DNA of 64,000 bases from Winogradskyella thalassocola (GTDB taxonomy: Bacteria; Bacteroidota; Bacteroidia; Flavobacteriales; Flavobacteriaceae), in NCBI RefSeq assembly GCF_900099995.1, contig NZ_FNCZ01000003.1, positions 124,001-188,000 on the forward strand, read 5' to 3'. Both the position numbers and the translations under genes were made by a program. This document shows positions 41,064 through 49,726 of the stretch, piece after piece. Each line of letters opens with the position of its first letter. Position 1 is the first letter of the stretch. The notes under the pieces were generated by a model. It had not been told where the DNA came from and ran no database searches. It worked only from the letters and a program-made list of their open reading frames with translations.

Positions 41064-42494
41064 TTATTCTTTTATGAATTTTGAAGTCACTTCATTATTT
41101 ATTTTTAGCGTATAAATACCAAGTGCTAATTCTGAAACATCAAGTGTTTCTCCAATAGCTAGAGGTTGAGAAATGACTTGTTTTCCTAAAAGATCGTAAA
41201 CAGAAACTGTGATGTTATTATCTAAACCTTCAAACATTAAAAAATCTTTTGTTGGGTTTGGATATAGAACTACATCTGTTAATTTAAATTGAGTTGTAGA
41301 TAGGGTTGTGTTGTTATAAAAAACAGTTACGTCATTTGCGAGGTAACTAATTGCAGCAATATCTAATTTATTATCGTTGTTGAAATCTGCTAAAGCCATT
41401 GAGAAGATGGAACCAGTAGTATCATCTAAAACAATCTCATCACTTAAAGTTCCTGACGCATGGCCTTCAAAACAAATTAAATCTACTCCAGACACGTAAC
41501 TATTTCCCAGAATTAGATCGTTGGAACCATTATTATTTAGGTCTGCAACACTAACAGCTCCACCATGTGAAAAGCTTGTTGAAACTATAGCTTCCGTAAA
41601 AGTAGTGTCTATTCCACTAGAAGCGTTAGTAAACCAAGCTAATGTTGGATTTCCTGAAGTTGGCTCAGAATCAGATTTAACTATGTTTAGATTTCCATCA
41701 TTATTTACATCAGCAAAAATCACAGACCATAGCCATCCATTGTCAGCGTCTACAGTATTAGTATATGGTACAAATATTACGTTTCCATCGATATCAAGAC
41801 CGTCTTGTGCAACCGTATTATCGTATAATTTAACGTCTCCATTTCCGGTATAGCCAACAACAACATCTAAATCACCATCATCGTCATAATCTCCTATATC
41901 AAAAGATGCAGGTCCCGCTCCGGTACCTTCCAGAGCTAAGGTTCGCATCGTTCCAAAAGTTCCATCTCCATTTCCTAAAAAATAAACAACTGAGTTTGAA
42001 GTATAAGCGGTTACAATAATATCTAGATTATCATTAACATCATTGTCAATATTAGCGACTTTTACTGCTCCAGCTCCTGCAATTCCTGTTGCGATTAATA
42101 CAGCAGGTTGAAAAGTTTCATCTCCGTTATTTTCGAACCACACTAAATTATCATTATAAGATCCTGTAGCTAAAATATCATTATGACCATCAGTATTTAA
42201 ATCAGCAATGGTAATGCTTTCAATATAGGATAGTGCAGCTGTACCCGTTGCTTCAAGAGTGATTCCTGTTTCGAAGGTGTCATCACCATTATTTTTATAC
42301 CATGTTACTACACTACTATCATAGGTGCCAATCGCTAAATCGATATTACCATCGTTAGTTAAGTCTGCTGTTGCTACAGCATACGGCTTAGCAGGCGTAC
42401 TAGCATCAATTGTGCTTTTAGTAACTTCAATTTGAGCATTACTGGTTAAACTTAATAATAACAAACCAGATAGTAGAAGTAATTTTTGTTTCAT
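41064..42494 (-). CDS. Secreted FG-GAP/VCBS-repeat protein with T9SS C-terminal sorting domain
   Basis: A 476-residue exported protein. The signal peptide MKQKLLLLSGLLLLSLTSNA starts at the ATG at 42494 (the frame is open to 42554). The mature part is a series of about six FG-GAP/VCBS repeats (TADLTNDGNIDLAIG, IADLNTDGHNDILATG, DVDGDLDVVVG-like DYDDDGDLDVVVGY, LADFNNDNKLDIAAI), which carry Ca-binding Asp loops and should form a beta-propeller. The last 75 residues are a type A T9SS sorting domain: VVLYPNPTKDFLMFEGLDNN, then SVYDLLGKQVISQPL and LGIYTLKIN. It should be secreted or attached to the cell surface. Binding target unknown. Confidence 0.9.
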   Translation of the reverse strand: MKQKLLLLSGLLLLSLTSNAQIEVTKSTIDASTPAKPYAVATADLTNDGNIDLAIGTYDSSVVTWYKNNGDDTFETGITLEATGTAALSYIESITIADLNTDGHNDILATGSYNDNLVWFENNGDETFQPAVLIATGIAGAGAVKVANIDNDVNDNLDIIVTAYTSNSVVYFLGNGDGTFGTMRTLALEGTGAGPASFDIGDYDDDGDLDVVVGYTGNGDVKLYDNTVAQDGLDIDGNVIFVPYTNTVDADNGWLWSVIFADVNNDGNLNIVKSDSEPTSGNPTLAWFTNASSGIDTTFTEAIVSTSFSHGGAVSVADLNNNGSNDLILGNSYVSGVDLICFEGHASGTLSDEIVLDDTTGSIFSMALADFNNDNKLDIAAISYLANDVTVFYNNTTLSTTQFKLTDVVLYPNPTKDFLMFEGLDNNITVSVYDLLGKQVISQPLAIGETLDVSELALGIYTLKINNEVTSKFIKE

Positions 42495-42576
42495 AATTTC
42501 ATAGTTTTTGTAAGATACGAATATAGTAAATAAATGCAACCCAATGCGTTTCAACGTGTATTTGTGCTTTTAATCG

Positions 42577-43974
42577 TTATTTTATACTCCCAACCATGTT
42601 TTCTGGTTTTACCCATTCGTCATAATCTTCAGCAGAAACATAACCTAAATTTACAGCTTCTTCTTTTAAAGTAGTACCGTTTTTGTGTGCTGTATTTGCA
42701 ATCTCAGCTGCTTTATAATAGCCGATTTTAGTGTTTAGTGCTGTTACTAGCATTAATGAGTTGTTTAATAACTCTTTTATTACTTGGTGATTTGGTTCAA
42801 TGCCACTTGCACAATGTTCTTCAAAACTAACACATGCATCTCCTAATAATTGAGCAGACTGTAAAATATTAGCGGCCATCATTGGTTTAAACACATTAAG
42901 TTCATAATGGCCTTGAGTGCCTCCAACAGAGATCGCAACATCATTACCCATAACTTGTGCACAAACCATAGTTAATGCTTCACATTGTGTTGGGTTTACT
43001 TTTCCTGGCATTATTGAACTACCTGGTTCGTTTGCAGGAATTATAATTTCACCAATTCCAGAACGAGGACCAGAAGCCATCATTCTAATATCATTGGCTA
43101 TTTTGTTTAATGACACTGCTAATAATTTTAAGGCACCATGCGTTTCTACTATAGCATCATGTGCCGCTAAAGCTTCAAATTTGTTTTCAGCAGTAACAAA
43201 AGGTAAGCCTGTAAATTCAGCAATATATTTCGCTACTAAAACATCATAACCTTCTGGTGTATTCATTCCTGTTCCTACAGCAGTACCTCCTAAAGCGAGT
43301 TCACTTAAATGATGTAAAGTGTGTTGTAAAGCTTTTAAGCCATGATCTAATTGAGACACATAACCAGAAAATTCTTGTCCTAAAGTTAATGGAGTCGCAT
43401 CCATTAAATGTGTACGACCAATCTTTACAACCGTATTAAATTCTAAAGATTTTTTATGTAACGTATTTCGTAATTGAATAACACCAGGAATCGTAGTTTC
43501 TACAACTTTTTTATACGCTGCAATATGCATTCCTGTAGGAAACGTATCATTAGAGGATTGTGATTTATTGACATCATCATTTGGTTGAATTGTTTTTTCG
43601 CCTTCACCAATAACTTGTCCGGCAATTTGATGCGCTCTATTAGCTACCACTTCATTCACATTCATGTTACTCTGCGTCCCAGAACCTGTTTGCCAAATGA
43701 CTAATGGAAATTGATCATTATGCTTGCCTTCTAATATTTCATCACAAACTTGTGCAATTAAATCGCGTTTTTCCTTAGATAAAACGTCTAGATCACAGTT
43801 GGTGTAAGCCGCTGCTTTCTTTAAATAGGCAAAGCCATAAACGATTTCTAAAGGCATAGATGCAGAAGCACCAATTTTAAAGTTATTACGAGAGCGTTCA
43901 GTTTGTGCTCCCCAAAGTTTGTCGGCAGGCACTTTAACCTCGCCCATTGTGTCTTTTTCTATTCGGTAATTCAT
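42577..43974 (-). CDS. fumC: Fumarate hydratase, class II
   Basis: A 465-residue TCA-cycle enzyme interconverting fumarate and malate. The N-terminus [71 protein letters not shown], and the superfamily signature [15 protein letters not shown] with the catalytic serine loop are all present. No truncation. It lies downstream of the T9SS-protein gene on the same strand only in the sense of sharing orientation; a -7 box is found 24 bp upstream of its start, so it has its own promoter. Confidence 0.96.
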   Translation of the reverse strand: MNYRIEKDTMGEVKVPADKLWGAQTERSRNNFKIGASASMPLEIVYGFAYLKKAAAYTNCDLDVLSKEKRDLIAQVCDEILEGKHNDQFPLVIWQTGSGTQSNMNVNEVVANRAHQIAGQVIGEGEKTIQPNDDVNKSQSSNDTFPTGMHIAAYKKVVETTIPGVIQLRNTLHKKSLEFNTVVKIGRTHLMDATPLTLGQEFSGYVSQLDHGLKALQHTLHHLSELALGGTAVGTGMNTPEGYDVLVAKYIAEFTGLPFVTAENKFEALAAHDAIVETHGALKLLAVSLNKIANDIRMMASGPRSGIGEIIIPANEPGSSIMPGKVNPTQCEALTMVCAQVMGNDVAISVGGTQGHYELNVFKPMMAANILQSAQLLGDACVSFEEHCASGIEPNHQVIKELLNNSLMLVTALNTKIGYYKAAEIANTAHKNGTTLKEEAVNLGYVSAEDYDEWVKPENMVGSIK

Positions 43975-43997
43975 GTGTACTGATATTTGATGTACTA

Positions 43998-44005
43998 CAA
44001 ATTTA
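43998..44005 (-). promoter_or_regulatory. Candidate -7 box for fumC
   Basis: On the minus strand TAAATTTG fits TAnnTTTG, 24 bp upstream of the fumC ATG. The -33 position lacks a clear TTG. Confidence 0.42.
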
Positions 44006-44437
44006 ACGGTTTTGTAAGTTTTTATTGATTTAAAAGAAGGTTTTATTTGAACAGGTTTTAATTCAAATAGTTAATAAGTATTAAATTTTTTTTCATAAAA
44101 ATAAGTACATTTTAACTTTTACAGATTTAGCAATTTTAAACTGCTATAAATGTAGAATTATTAAAAAGGTATAAAAACAATTACTATAGTTAATCGATTT
44201 ACAATTTAAATAACGATATTTAAAAACGTCCTTATATTAAGTGATTGATTAACTGTTTAGTTTTCAATAACAATGAATTAAATATTGATACAAATAGCTT
44301 ATTTTAGCCGACTTAAAATTTCGATTAACTAACTAAAAATTAAACAATTGAAACGTCCTTGTCTAAAAGCTGCATGGGTAGCTATAGACTTTATAAGGAT
44401 GTTCTATGTGACCTTTGAGGAATAATTTATAAAATAC
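44006..44437. other. Long intergenic region upstream of the amidoligase cluster
   Basis: More than 430 bp without a recognised gene, mostly very AT-rich. An exception is about 44345-44425, visibly richer in GC. There a 25-codon frame from TTG at 44348 to TAA at 44425 (MKRPCLKAAWVAIDFIRMFY..) stops 12 bp before the first gene of the cluster. Whether it is a leader peptide or chance is unclear. No terminator-like hairpin or riboswitch was recognised. Confidence 0.4.
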
Positions 44438-45142
44438 ATGAAAGAAGAACATTTTAAATGGTACTCACCAACATTAAGCAAGGATATTGAAATGCTTGTT
44501 TTTGGACATGCAGGTTATCCGGTAATTCTATTCCCTACAACAATGGGAAAGCATAATGAATGTAGAGACATGAAACTTGTGGAATCTGCAAGATGGTTTG
44601 TTGAGCAAGGTTTGGTTCAAATTTATTGTCCAGACAGTATCAACGAATTAAGCTGGTATAATAAGAATATTCATCCTGCAGAACGTGCTAAAAATCATGT
44701 ATGGTACGATGAATTCATTATGAACGAAGTGGTTAATAAAGTATGCCATGATAAAGGTACAGATAAGGTAGCGGTTGCAGGTCCTAGTTTTGGGGGGTAT
44801 CAAGCTGCGAATTTTGCTTTTAGACATCCAGAACGTGTAAGTCATATGTTTAGTATGAGTGGCTCTTTTGATATTAAATCTTTCGTAGACGGCCACTATG
44901 ACGATAATGTGTTTTTCAACAATCCTGTAGATTTTCTACCAGGAGCTAACCATCCTGATTTATGGAATATGAAAATTGTTCTAGGAGTAGGTGAGTGGGA
45001 TATTTGTTTAGATGCCAATAAAAAAATGGCTAGTATATTAACAGAAAAAAACATACCTTTCTGGTACGATGAACATAAATCAGCTAAGCACGACTGGCCG
45101 TTATGGAATAAAATGTTTCCACATTATCTATCAAAACTATAA
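44438..45142 (+). CDS. Alpha/beta-hydrolase esterase of the amidoligase cluster
   Basis: A 234-residue cytoplasmic esterase of the PF00756-like group. The nucleophile elbow is VAVAGPSFGGYQAANFAFRH (Gly-Pro-Ser-Phe-Gly), the acid is probably in LGVGEWDICLDANKKM, and the catalytic His in KSAKHDWPLWNKM. The conserved start WYSPTLSKDIEMLVFGHAGY places it in a subgroup found next to ATP-grasp genes. It leads a plus-strand run with the ATP-grasp gene (42 bp gap). It may hydrolyse an ester or release the pathway product; the substrate is unknown. Confidence 0.82.
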   Translation: MKEEHFKWYSPTLSKDIEMLVFGHAGYPVILFPTTMGKHNECRDMKLVESARWFVEQGLVQIYCPDSINELSWYNKNIHPAERAKNHVWYDEFIMNEVVNKVCHDKGTDKVAVAGPSFGGYQAANFAFRHPERVSHMFSMSGSFDIKSFVDGHYDDNVFFNNPVDFLPGANHPDLWNMKIVLGVGEWDICLDANKKMASILTEKNIPFWYDEHKSAKHDWPLWNKMFPHYLSKL

Positions 45143-45184
45143 ACTAACTAACTAATTAATTAAACCATCAAATTTATTTTCAAT

Positions 45185-46417
45185 ATGAGAAAAATAGGCA
45201 TTTTATTTGGTCAAGAAGATACCTTCCCTTGGGCATTTATAGACAGAGTTAACGAAAAAATTAAAGCACAAGGTATAGAAGATATGGTTGCAGAAGCTGT
45301 GTCTATTGATACTGTAGAACAAGCAAAATCTGATGAATATGCAGTTATTGTAGATAGAATATCTCAAGATGTTCCTTTTTATAGAGCGTATTTAAAAAAT
45401 GCAGCTATTACAGGAACAGCTGTCATAAACAATCCTTTTTGGTGGAGTGCAGACGAAAAATTCTTTAATAATGCATTAGCTGAATCTATTGGAGTACCAG
45501 TGCCTAAAACGTTTATTTTACCATCATCTCATCGTCCACCAGATACCGATGCCAATTCTTTTAGAAACATGAAGTTTCCTTTCGATTGGGAAAAAATGTT
45601 TAAAACAATCGGTTTTCCTGCATACATGAAACCACATGATGGTGGAGGCTGGAAAAGTGTTTACCGTGTAGAAAGTCCGGAAGATTTATGGGAAAAGCAT
45701 GGTGAAACTGAGAATTTAGTGATGATGCTTCAGGAAGAAATCAACTTTACTGAATATTTTAGATGTTACGCCTTAGGAACTGATAAAATTCATATTATGC
45801 AATATGAGCCTAGAAATCCACACCACTTACGTTATGTATTAGATGGAGATCCAGTTGATAAGAAAATTTTAGATTTAGTAGAAGACTACTGTATCAAATT
45901 AAATAAAGCTTTAGGTTACGATTTTAATACTGTTGAGTTTGCAGTAAGAGATGGTATTCCTTATGCTATTGATTTTTGTAATCCGGCACCAGATGCTGAT
46001 ATTAATTCTGTAGGCCAAGAAAATTTTGATTGGATTGTGGAGAACGCAGCTGATATGGCGATTGCAAAAGCAAAGAAATACAAAAAGGGTCAAATGAACC
46101 TTACTTGGGGAAGTTTTGTTACAGATCAAATTGCAGCTCCAAAAGCACCAAAGAAGAAGACTTCTACTAAGAAAGCGTCATCTAAAAAAGCACCTGTAAA
46201 AAAGGCAGCAGTTAAAAAGACTTCAACTAAAGCAGTCTCAAGTAAAAAAACAGCTCCAGCAAAAGCAAAGGTTGAAAAAGCCCCAGCAAAGACTGTCGCT
46301 AGTGAAGCTTCAACGACACCAAAACCGGTTGTAAAAAAAGCTCCAGCACCAAAAGTAGCTAAAAAGAAAGCTTCTGCTAAAAAAGCGGCAACTAAGACCA
46401 AAGCTGCCAAAAAATAG
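45185..46417 (+). CDS. ATP-grasp ligase with histone-H1-like C-terminal tail
   Basis: A 410-residue protein. Residues 1-310 form an ATP-grasp enzyme: N-terminal domain MRKIGILFGQEDTFPWAFID, ATP-binding GFPAYMKPHDGGGWKSVYRV with Lys, VMMLQEEINFTEYFRCYALG, and the metal-binding end FNTVEFAVRDGIPYAIDFCN. The enzyme would join a carboxylate to an amine or thiol through an acyl phosphate. Residues about 318-410 are almost entirely Lys, Ala, Pro, Thr and Ser (KKAPVKKAAVKKTSTK and similar), like bacterial histone-H1-type tails. Such a tail on a metabolic ligase is unusual; it could bind nucleic acid or polyanions. The cluster neighbours are an esterase and a YbdK-type ligase. Confidence 0.83.
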   Translation: MRKIGILFGQEDTFPWAFIDRVNEKIKAQGIEDMVAEAVSIDTVEQAKSDEYAVIVDRISQDVPFYRAYLKNAAITGTAVINNPFWWSADEKFFNNALAESIGVPVPKTFILPSSHRPPDTDANSFRNMKFPFDWEKMFKTIGFPAYMKPHDGGGWKSVYRVESPEDLWEKHGETENLVMMLQEEINFTEYFRCYALGTDKIHIMQYEPRNPHHLRYVLDGDPVDKKILDLVEDYCIKLNKALGYDFNTVEFAVRDGIPYAIDFCNPAPDADINSVGQENFDWIVENAADMAIAKAKKYKKGQMNLTWGSFVTDQIAAPKAPKKKTSTKKASSKKAPVKKAAVKKTSTKAVSSKKTAPAKAKVEKAPAKTVASEASTTPKPVVKKAPAPKVAKKKASAKKAATKTKAAKK

Positions 46418-46427
46418 AATTTCTCAA

Positions 46428-46456
46428 AAACCTGATTATTTTTAATAGTCAGGTTT
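46428..46456 (+). terminator. Stem-loop between ATP-grasp and ligase genes
   Basis: AAACCTGATTATT (46428-46440) pairs with AATAGTCAGGTTT (46444-46456) with one G-T pair. The T tract after it is weak, so it may act as attenuator or mRNA-processing site within the cluster rather than full terminator. Confidence 0.55.
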
Positions 46457-46475
46457 CATCTAACCCTCGTTTTAT

Positions 46476-47570
46476 ATGAAGTTCACATTAGGTATTGAAG
46501 AAGAGTATCAAATTATTGATCCTGTTTCTCGCGAGTTAATTTCTCACGACCAACAAATAGTTATAGAGGCAGCCAAAGTCCTTAACGACCAAGTTAAAGC
46601 TGAAATGCATCAAGCTGTGGTAGAAGTAGGAACAAATATCTGTGAAGATGTTACTGATGCTCGACAACAAATTACGCATTTACGAAAATCAATATCAGGT
46701 ATTGCGAACGATTTAGGTTTTAAAATTGGTGCAGCAGGCACACATCCATTTTCAAAATGGGAACATCAACTCATTACACCTAATCCGCGTTACGATGAAA
46801 TAATTACGGAATTACAAGATACAGCACGTTCTAATTTAATTTTTGGATTGCACGTTCATGTTGGAATGGCAGATAAGGAGATGGCTATACATTTGGTAAA
46901 TGCCATGCGTTATTTTTTACCACATTTATATGCTTTATCAACCAATTCTCCTTTCTGGGAAGGCAGAAATACAGGCTTTAAGTCGTTTAGATCTAAAGTA
47001 TTTGATAAATTCCCTAGAACAGGTATTCCTGGTGTTTTTGAAAATTATGCACATTACGAAAATTATGTGAATCTTTTAGTGAAGACGAAATGTATTGATA
47101 ACCCAAAGAAAATTTGGTGGGATATTAGAGTACACCCATTTTTTCCAACTTTAGAAGTTCGAATTTGTGATGTACCTTTGACCGTTGACGAAACCATTTG
47201 TATTACTGCAATTATACAAGCATTAGTGGCTAAATTATATGATTTAAGAAAGCATAATCTTAATTTTATGAATTACCATCGTGCGTTGATAAACGAAAAT
47301 AAATGGAGAGCAAGTCGTTATGGAATTGATGGAAAAATGATTGACTTTGGAAAAGAAGCTGAAGTAGAAACGCGACTTTTAATGCTAGAATTACTTGAGT
47401 TTATTGACGATGTTGTAGATGATTTAGGTTCTAGAAAAGAAATTGAATACATTCACCAAATGCTTAAGAATGGTACAGGTGCAGACCGTCAATTAGAAAT
47501 TTTTAAACAAACAAACGACCTTACTAAAGTGGTTGACTATATTACAGAACAAACTATTTCAGGATTATAA
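46476..47570 (+). CDS. Carboxylate-amine ligase of the YbdK/COG2170 (GCS2) family
   Basis: A 364-residue enzyme of the glutamate-cysteine ligase type 2 superfamily. Hallmarks are the N-terminal MKFTLGIEEEYQIIDPVSRE, HQAVVEVGTNICEDV, GLHVHVGMADKEMAIHLVNA, STNSPFWEGRNTGFKSFRSK and WWDIRVHPFFPTLEVRICDV. It couples a carboxylate with an amine using ATP; E. coli YbdK has weak glutamate-cysteine ligase activity, but the native substrates of this group are mostly unknown. Position between two ATP-grasp genes and a glutamine amidotransferase points to a shared biosynthetic pathway. No separate glutathione synthetase (gshB) was recognised in the window. Confidence 0.9.
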   Translation: MKFTLGIEEEYQIIDPVSRELISHDQQIVIEAAKVLNDQVKAEMHQAVVEVGTNICEDVTDARQQITHLRKSISGIANDLGFKIGAAGTHPFSKWEHQLITPNPRYDEIITELQDTARSNLIFGLHVHVGMADKEMAIHLVNAMRYFLPHLYALSTNSPFWEGRNTGFKSFRSKVFDKFPRTGIPGVFENYAHYENYVNLLVKTKCIDNPKKIWWDIRVHPFFPTLEVRICDVPLTVDETICITAIIQALVAKLYDLRKHNLNFMNYHRALINENKWRASRYGIDGKMIDFGKEAEVETRLLMLELLEFIDDVVDDLGSRKEIEYIHQMLKNGTGADRQLEIFKQTNDLTKVVDYITEQTISGL

Positions 47571-47615
47571 AAATAAACCCTACTTAATGGATTACCGCTT
47601 TTGCGGCAAATTGAT

Positions 47616-48434
47616 ATGAAAAAAGATAAATTGAAACTAGCAATTTTAGATATGAATAACGATGCACCCAATCAGGGGCTGCGTTGCATTAAAGAAATTG
47701 TGAGTACATTTAATGATGAAGTTGATTTCCAAATCTTCAATGTTAGAGCAAAATTAGAAATACCAGATACATCCTTCGATATTTATATTTCTAGTGGCGG
47801 ACCAGGAAGTCCTTTAGATGACGGCGCGTGGAGGAAACCATACTTGCAATTAATGCAAGAGCTTTGGGATTTTAATAAATCATCTTCTGAACAAAAAAAA
47901 TCTGTCTTTTTTATCTGTTATTCATTTCAGGTGATGTGTCATTATTTTCAATTAGGAGAGTTAAAACCTAGACGTAGTACTTCTTTTGGAATTTTACGTG
48001 TTCATAAAACGAAAAAAGGGCATAATGATCTCATTTTTGAAGGTTTAAGCGATCCGTTTTTTGCGGTAGATTCTCGCGATTGGCAACTTATTCAGCCACG
48101 CTTAACTGTTTTTAAAAACCATGGAGCAACTATTTTAAGTTTAGAAAAGATTAGAACACATGTCGAATTAGAACGTGCTATTATGGCCGTTCGTTTTTCT
48201 GACGAATTTGTGGGAACGCAATTTCATCCTGAAGCTGAACCTGTGAGCATGGAGGCCTATTTTGGAGAAGCGGAAAATAAAAAGAAGGTTATTGATAGTT
48301 TTGGCGAAGAAAAGTATAACCAAATGATGGATCGTATTGATGATCCTGAAAAAATTGAGTTGACTTATAATACTATTTTACCAAAGTTTATTCGAAATGC
48401 AATTAGTAAAGTTAATCAACCTGTAATGTCATAA
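47616..48434 (+). CDS. Class I glutamine amidotransferase-like protein
   Basis: A 272-residue GATase1 domain protein. Core motifs: IYISSGGPGSPLDDGAW (oxyanion region), SVFFICYSFQVMCHYFQLG with the nucleophile cysteine at about residue 101, and the His-Glu pair in VGTQFHPEAEPVSM. The loop FICYSFQ departs from the usual GxCxGxQ but keeps Cys and Gln. It should release ammonia from glutamine for a partner ligase; no synthetase domain is fused. The ATG at 47616 is chosen over the TTG at 47601. It lies 45 bp after the YbdK-type gene and 6 bp before the next ATP-grasp-like gene, so it is clearly part of that unit. Confidence 0.86.
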   Translation: MKKDKLKLAILDMNNDAPNQGLRCIKEIVSTFNDEVDFQIFNVRAKLEIPDTSFDIYISSGGPGSPLDDGAWRKPYLQLMQELWDFNKSSSEQKKSVFFICYSFQVMCHYFQLGELKPRRSTSFGILRVHKTKKGHNDLIFEGLSDPFFAVDSRDWQLIQPRLTVFKNHGATILSLEKIRTHVELERAIMAVRFSDEFVGTQFHPEAEPVSMEAYFGEAENKKKVIDSFGEEKYNQMMDRIDDPEKIELTYNTILPKFIRNAISKVNQPVMS

Positions 48435-48440
48435 TTTAAG

Positions 48441-49643
48441 ATGATAAAGACTATCCGCGACGCTTATAATGCTAATTTCTCTGAAGAAAAGTATCAATCT
48501 TTCTTAGACGATATTGATACGTCATTTAATTTTAAGGTTAAATTTAAAATTGCAGAAACACCCGTTTTTATTCCGAAAGGTTTAAAACAAAAATTGGTTG
48601 ACGCTTGTAATGATATTATGTCTGTTATTGATAAGCCGAACTTTAAGGAGCTAACAGATGGTGCTTTTTTTGATGCCAATACGATTGTGCCAAACGAGGA
48701 TGAACATTCAAAATTTATACAATTAGATTTTGGAATTTGTAAAGATGAAAATGGCGAATTGACTCCGAAATTGATCGAATTACAAGGGTTTCCTTCGTTA
48801 TACTTTTTTCAAGAATTGATAGGTAGTAAGTATCGCGAGCATTTTGGAGACACTATTCCAAGTGATTTTTCGCAACATCTTAATGGCATGACTACCAACG
48901 ATTATATAAACCTTTTAAAGCAAGAAATTGTAGGTGATACTGATCCTAAGCAAGTTATTCTACTAGAAATAGAACCAGAACAACAAGCTACAGCTATAGA
49001 TTTCTATGCTACAGCTGCAAAGCTTGGTATAAAAGTACTTTGTATTACTGATTTAAAAAAGAGAGGGAAAACACTGTTTTATTTAGATAAAGATGGAGGT
49101 GAAGTGGAAGTTCTTAAAATATACAATCGTATTATTTTTGATGAATTACACCAACGTACAGATTTGAAGACAGAATTCAGTTTTCAAGATGAGATTGATG
49201 CCGAATGGATTGGTCACCCTAACTGGTTTTACCGAATTAGCAAATACACCATGCCTTTATTAAAAGGGGATTATGTGCCAAAATCTTATTATTTAGATAC
49301 GCTTGAGCAAATTCCGACTGACTTAGAAAACTACGTTTTAAAACCGTTGTATTCATTTGCAGGCGCAGGAGTTCAGATTCATGTAACACGAGATATGATT
49401 GATGCTATTTCTAATAAATCGAATTATTTATTGCAAGAAAAAGTGGCCTATGCACCAGTTATTGAAACGATGGATGTGCCAGCAAAATGCGAAATAAGAA
49501 TGATGATGCTTCACAATTCTAAAACCAACAAAACCGAAATTGTAAGCAACTTGATGCGCTTAAGTAAAGGTGAAATGGTTGGAGTAAAATACAATAAGGA
49601 TAAAACGTGGGTAGGAGGTAGCACTGGTTTTTTTGAGGGATAA
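48441..49643 (+). CDS. ATP-grasp-like protein of the amidoligase cluster
   Basis: A 400-residue cytoplasmic protein. The C-terminal half looks like an ATP-grasp fold: YVLKPLYSFAGAGVQIHVTR with the ATP-binding Lys and Gly-rich loop, SNYLLQEKVAYAPVIETMDV, and KCEIRMMMLHNSKTNKTEIV, which supplies the metal-binding acidic residue. The N-terminal half (about 90-220) has IQLDFGICKDENGELTPKLI and ELQGFPSLYFFQEL, a layout like glutathionylspermidine-synthase-type enzymes. The gene begins 6 bp after the glutamine amidotransferase, suggesting that ammonia or an amide is used in its reaction. Substrate unknown. Confidence 0.72.
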   Translation: MIKTIRDAYNANFSEEKYQSFLDDIDTSFNFKVKFKIAETPVFIPKGLKQKLVDACNDIMSVIDKPNFKELTDGAFFDANTIVPNEDEHSKFIQLDFGICKDENGELTPKLIELQGFPSLYFFQELIGSKYREHFGDTIPSDFSQHLNGMTTNDYINLLKQEIVGDTDPKQVILLEIEPEQQATAIDFYATAAKLGIKVLCITDLKKRGKTLFYLDKDGGEVEVLKIYNRIIFDELHQRTDLKTEFSFQDEIDAEWIGHPNWFYRISKYTMPLLKGDYVPKSYYLDTLEQIPTDLENYVLKPLYSFAGAGVQIHVTRDMIDAISNKSNYLLQEKVAYAPVIETMDVPAKCEIRMMMLHNSKTNKTEIVSNLMRLSKGEMVGVKYNKDKTWVGGSTGFFEG

Positions 49644-49726
49644 TATCTCTCGTTGCTATTTTCTAGAAGTAAGTTATTGATTTATTGAAATGCTGATGAT
49701 TAAGATTGTTATCAGCGCTAAAATTA

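Noticed and set aside
46126-46410. Very hydrophobic 94-codon minus-strand frame
   Set aside because: Pure antisense of the Lys/Ala-rich tail codons (AAA, GCT and relatives read as Phe, Ala, Val); an artefact of composition.
46428-46456. Full terminator splitting the amidoligase cluster into two transcripts
   Set aside because: The T tract after the stem is weak and the gene order and spacing argue for continued transcription; listed as a stem-loop of uncertain effect.
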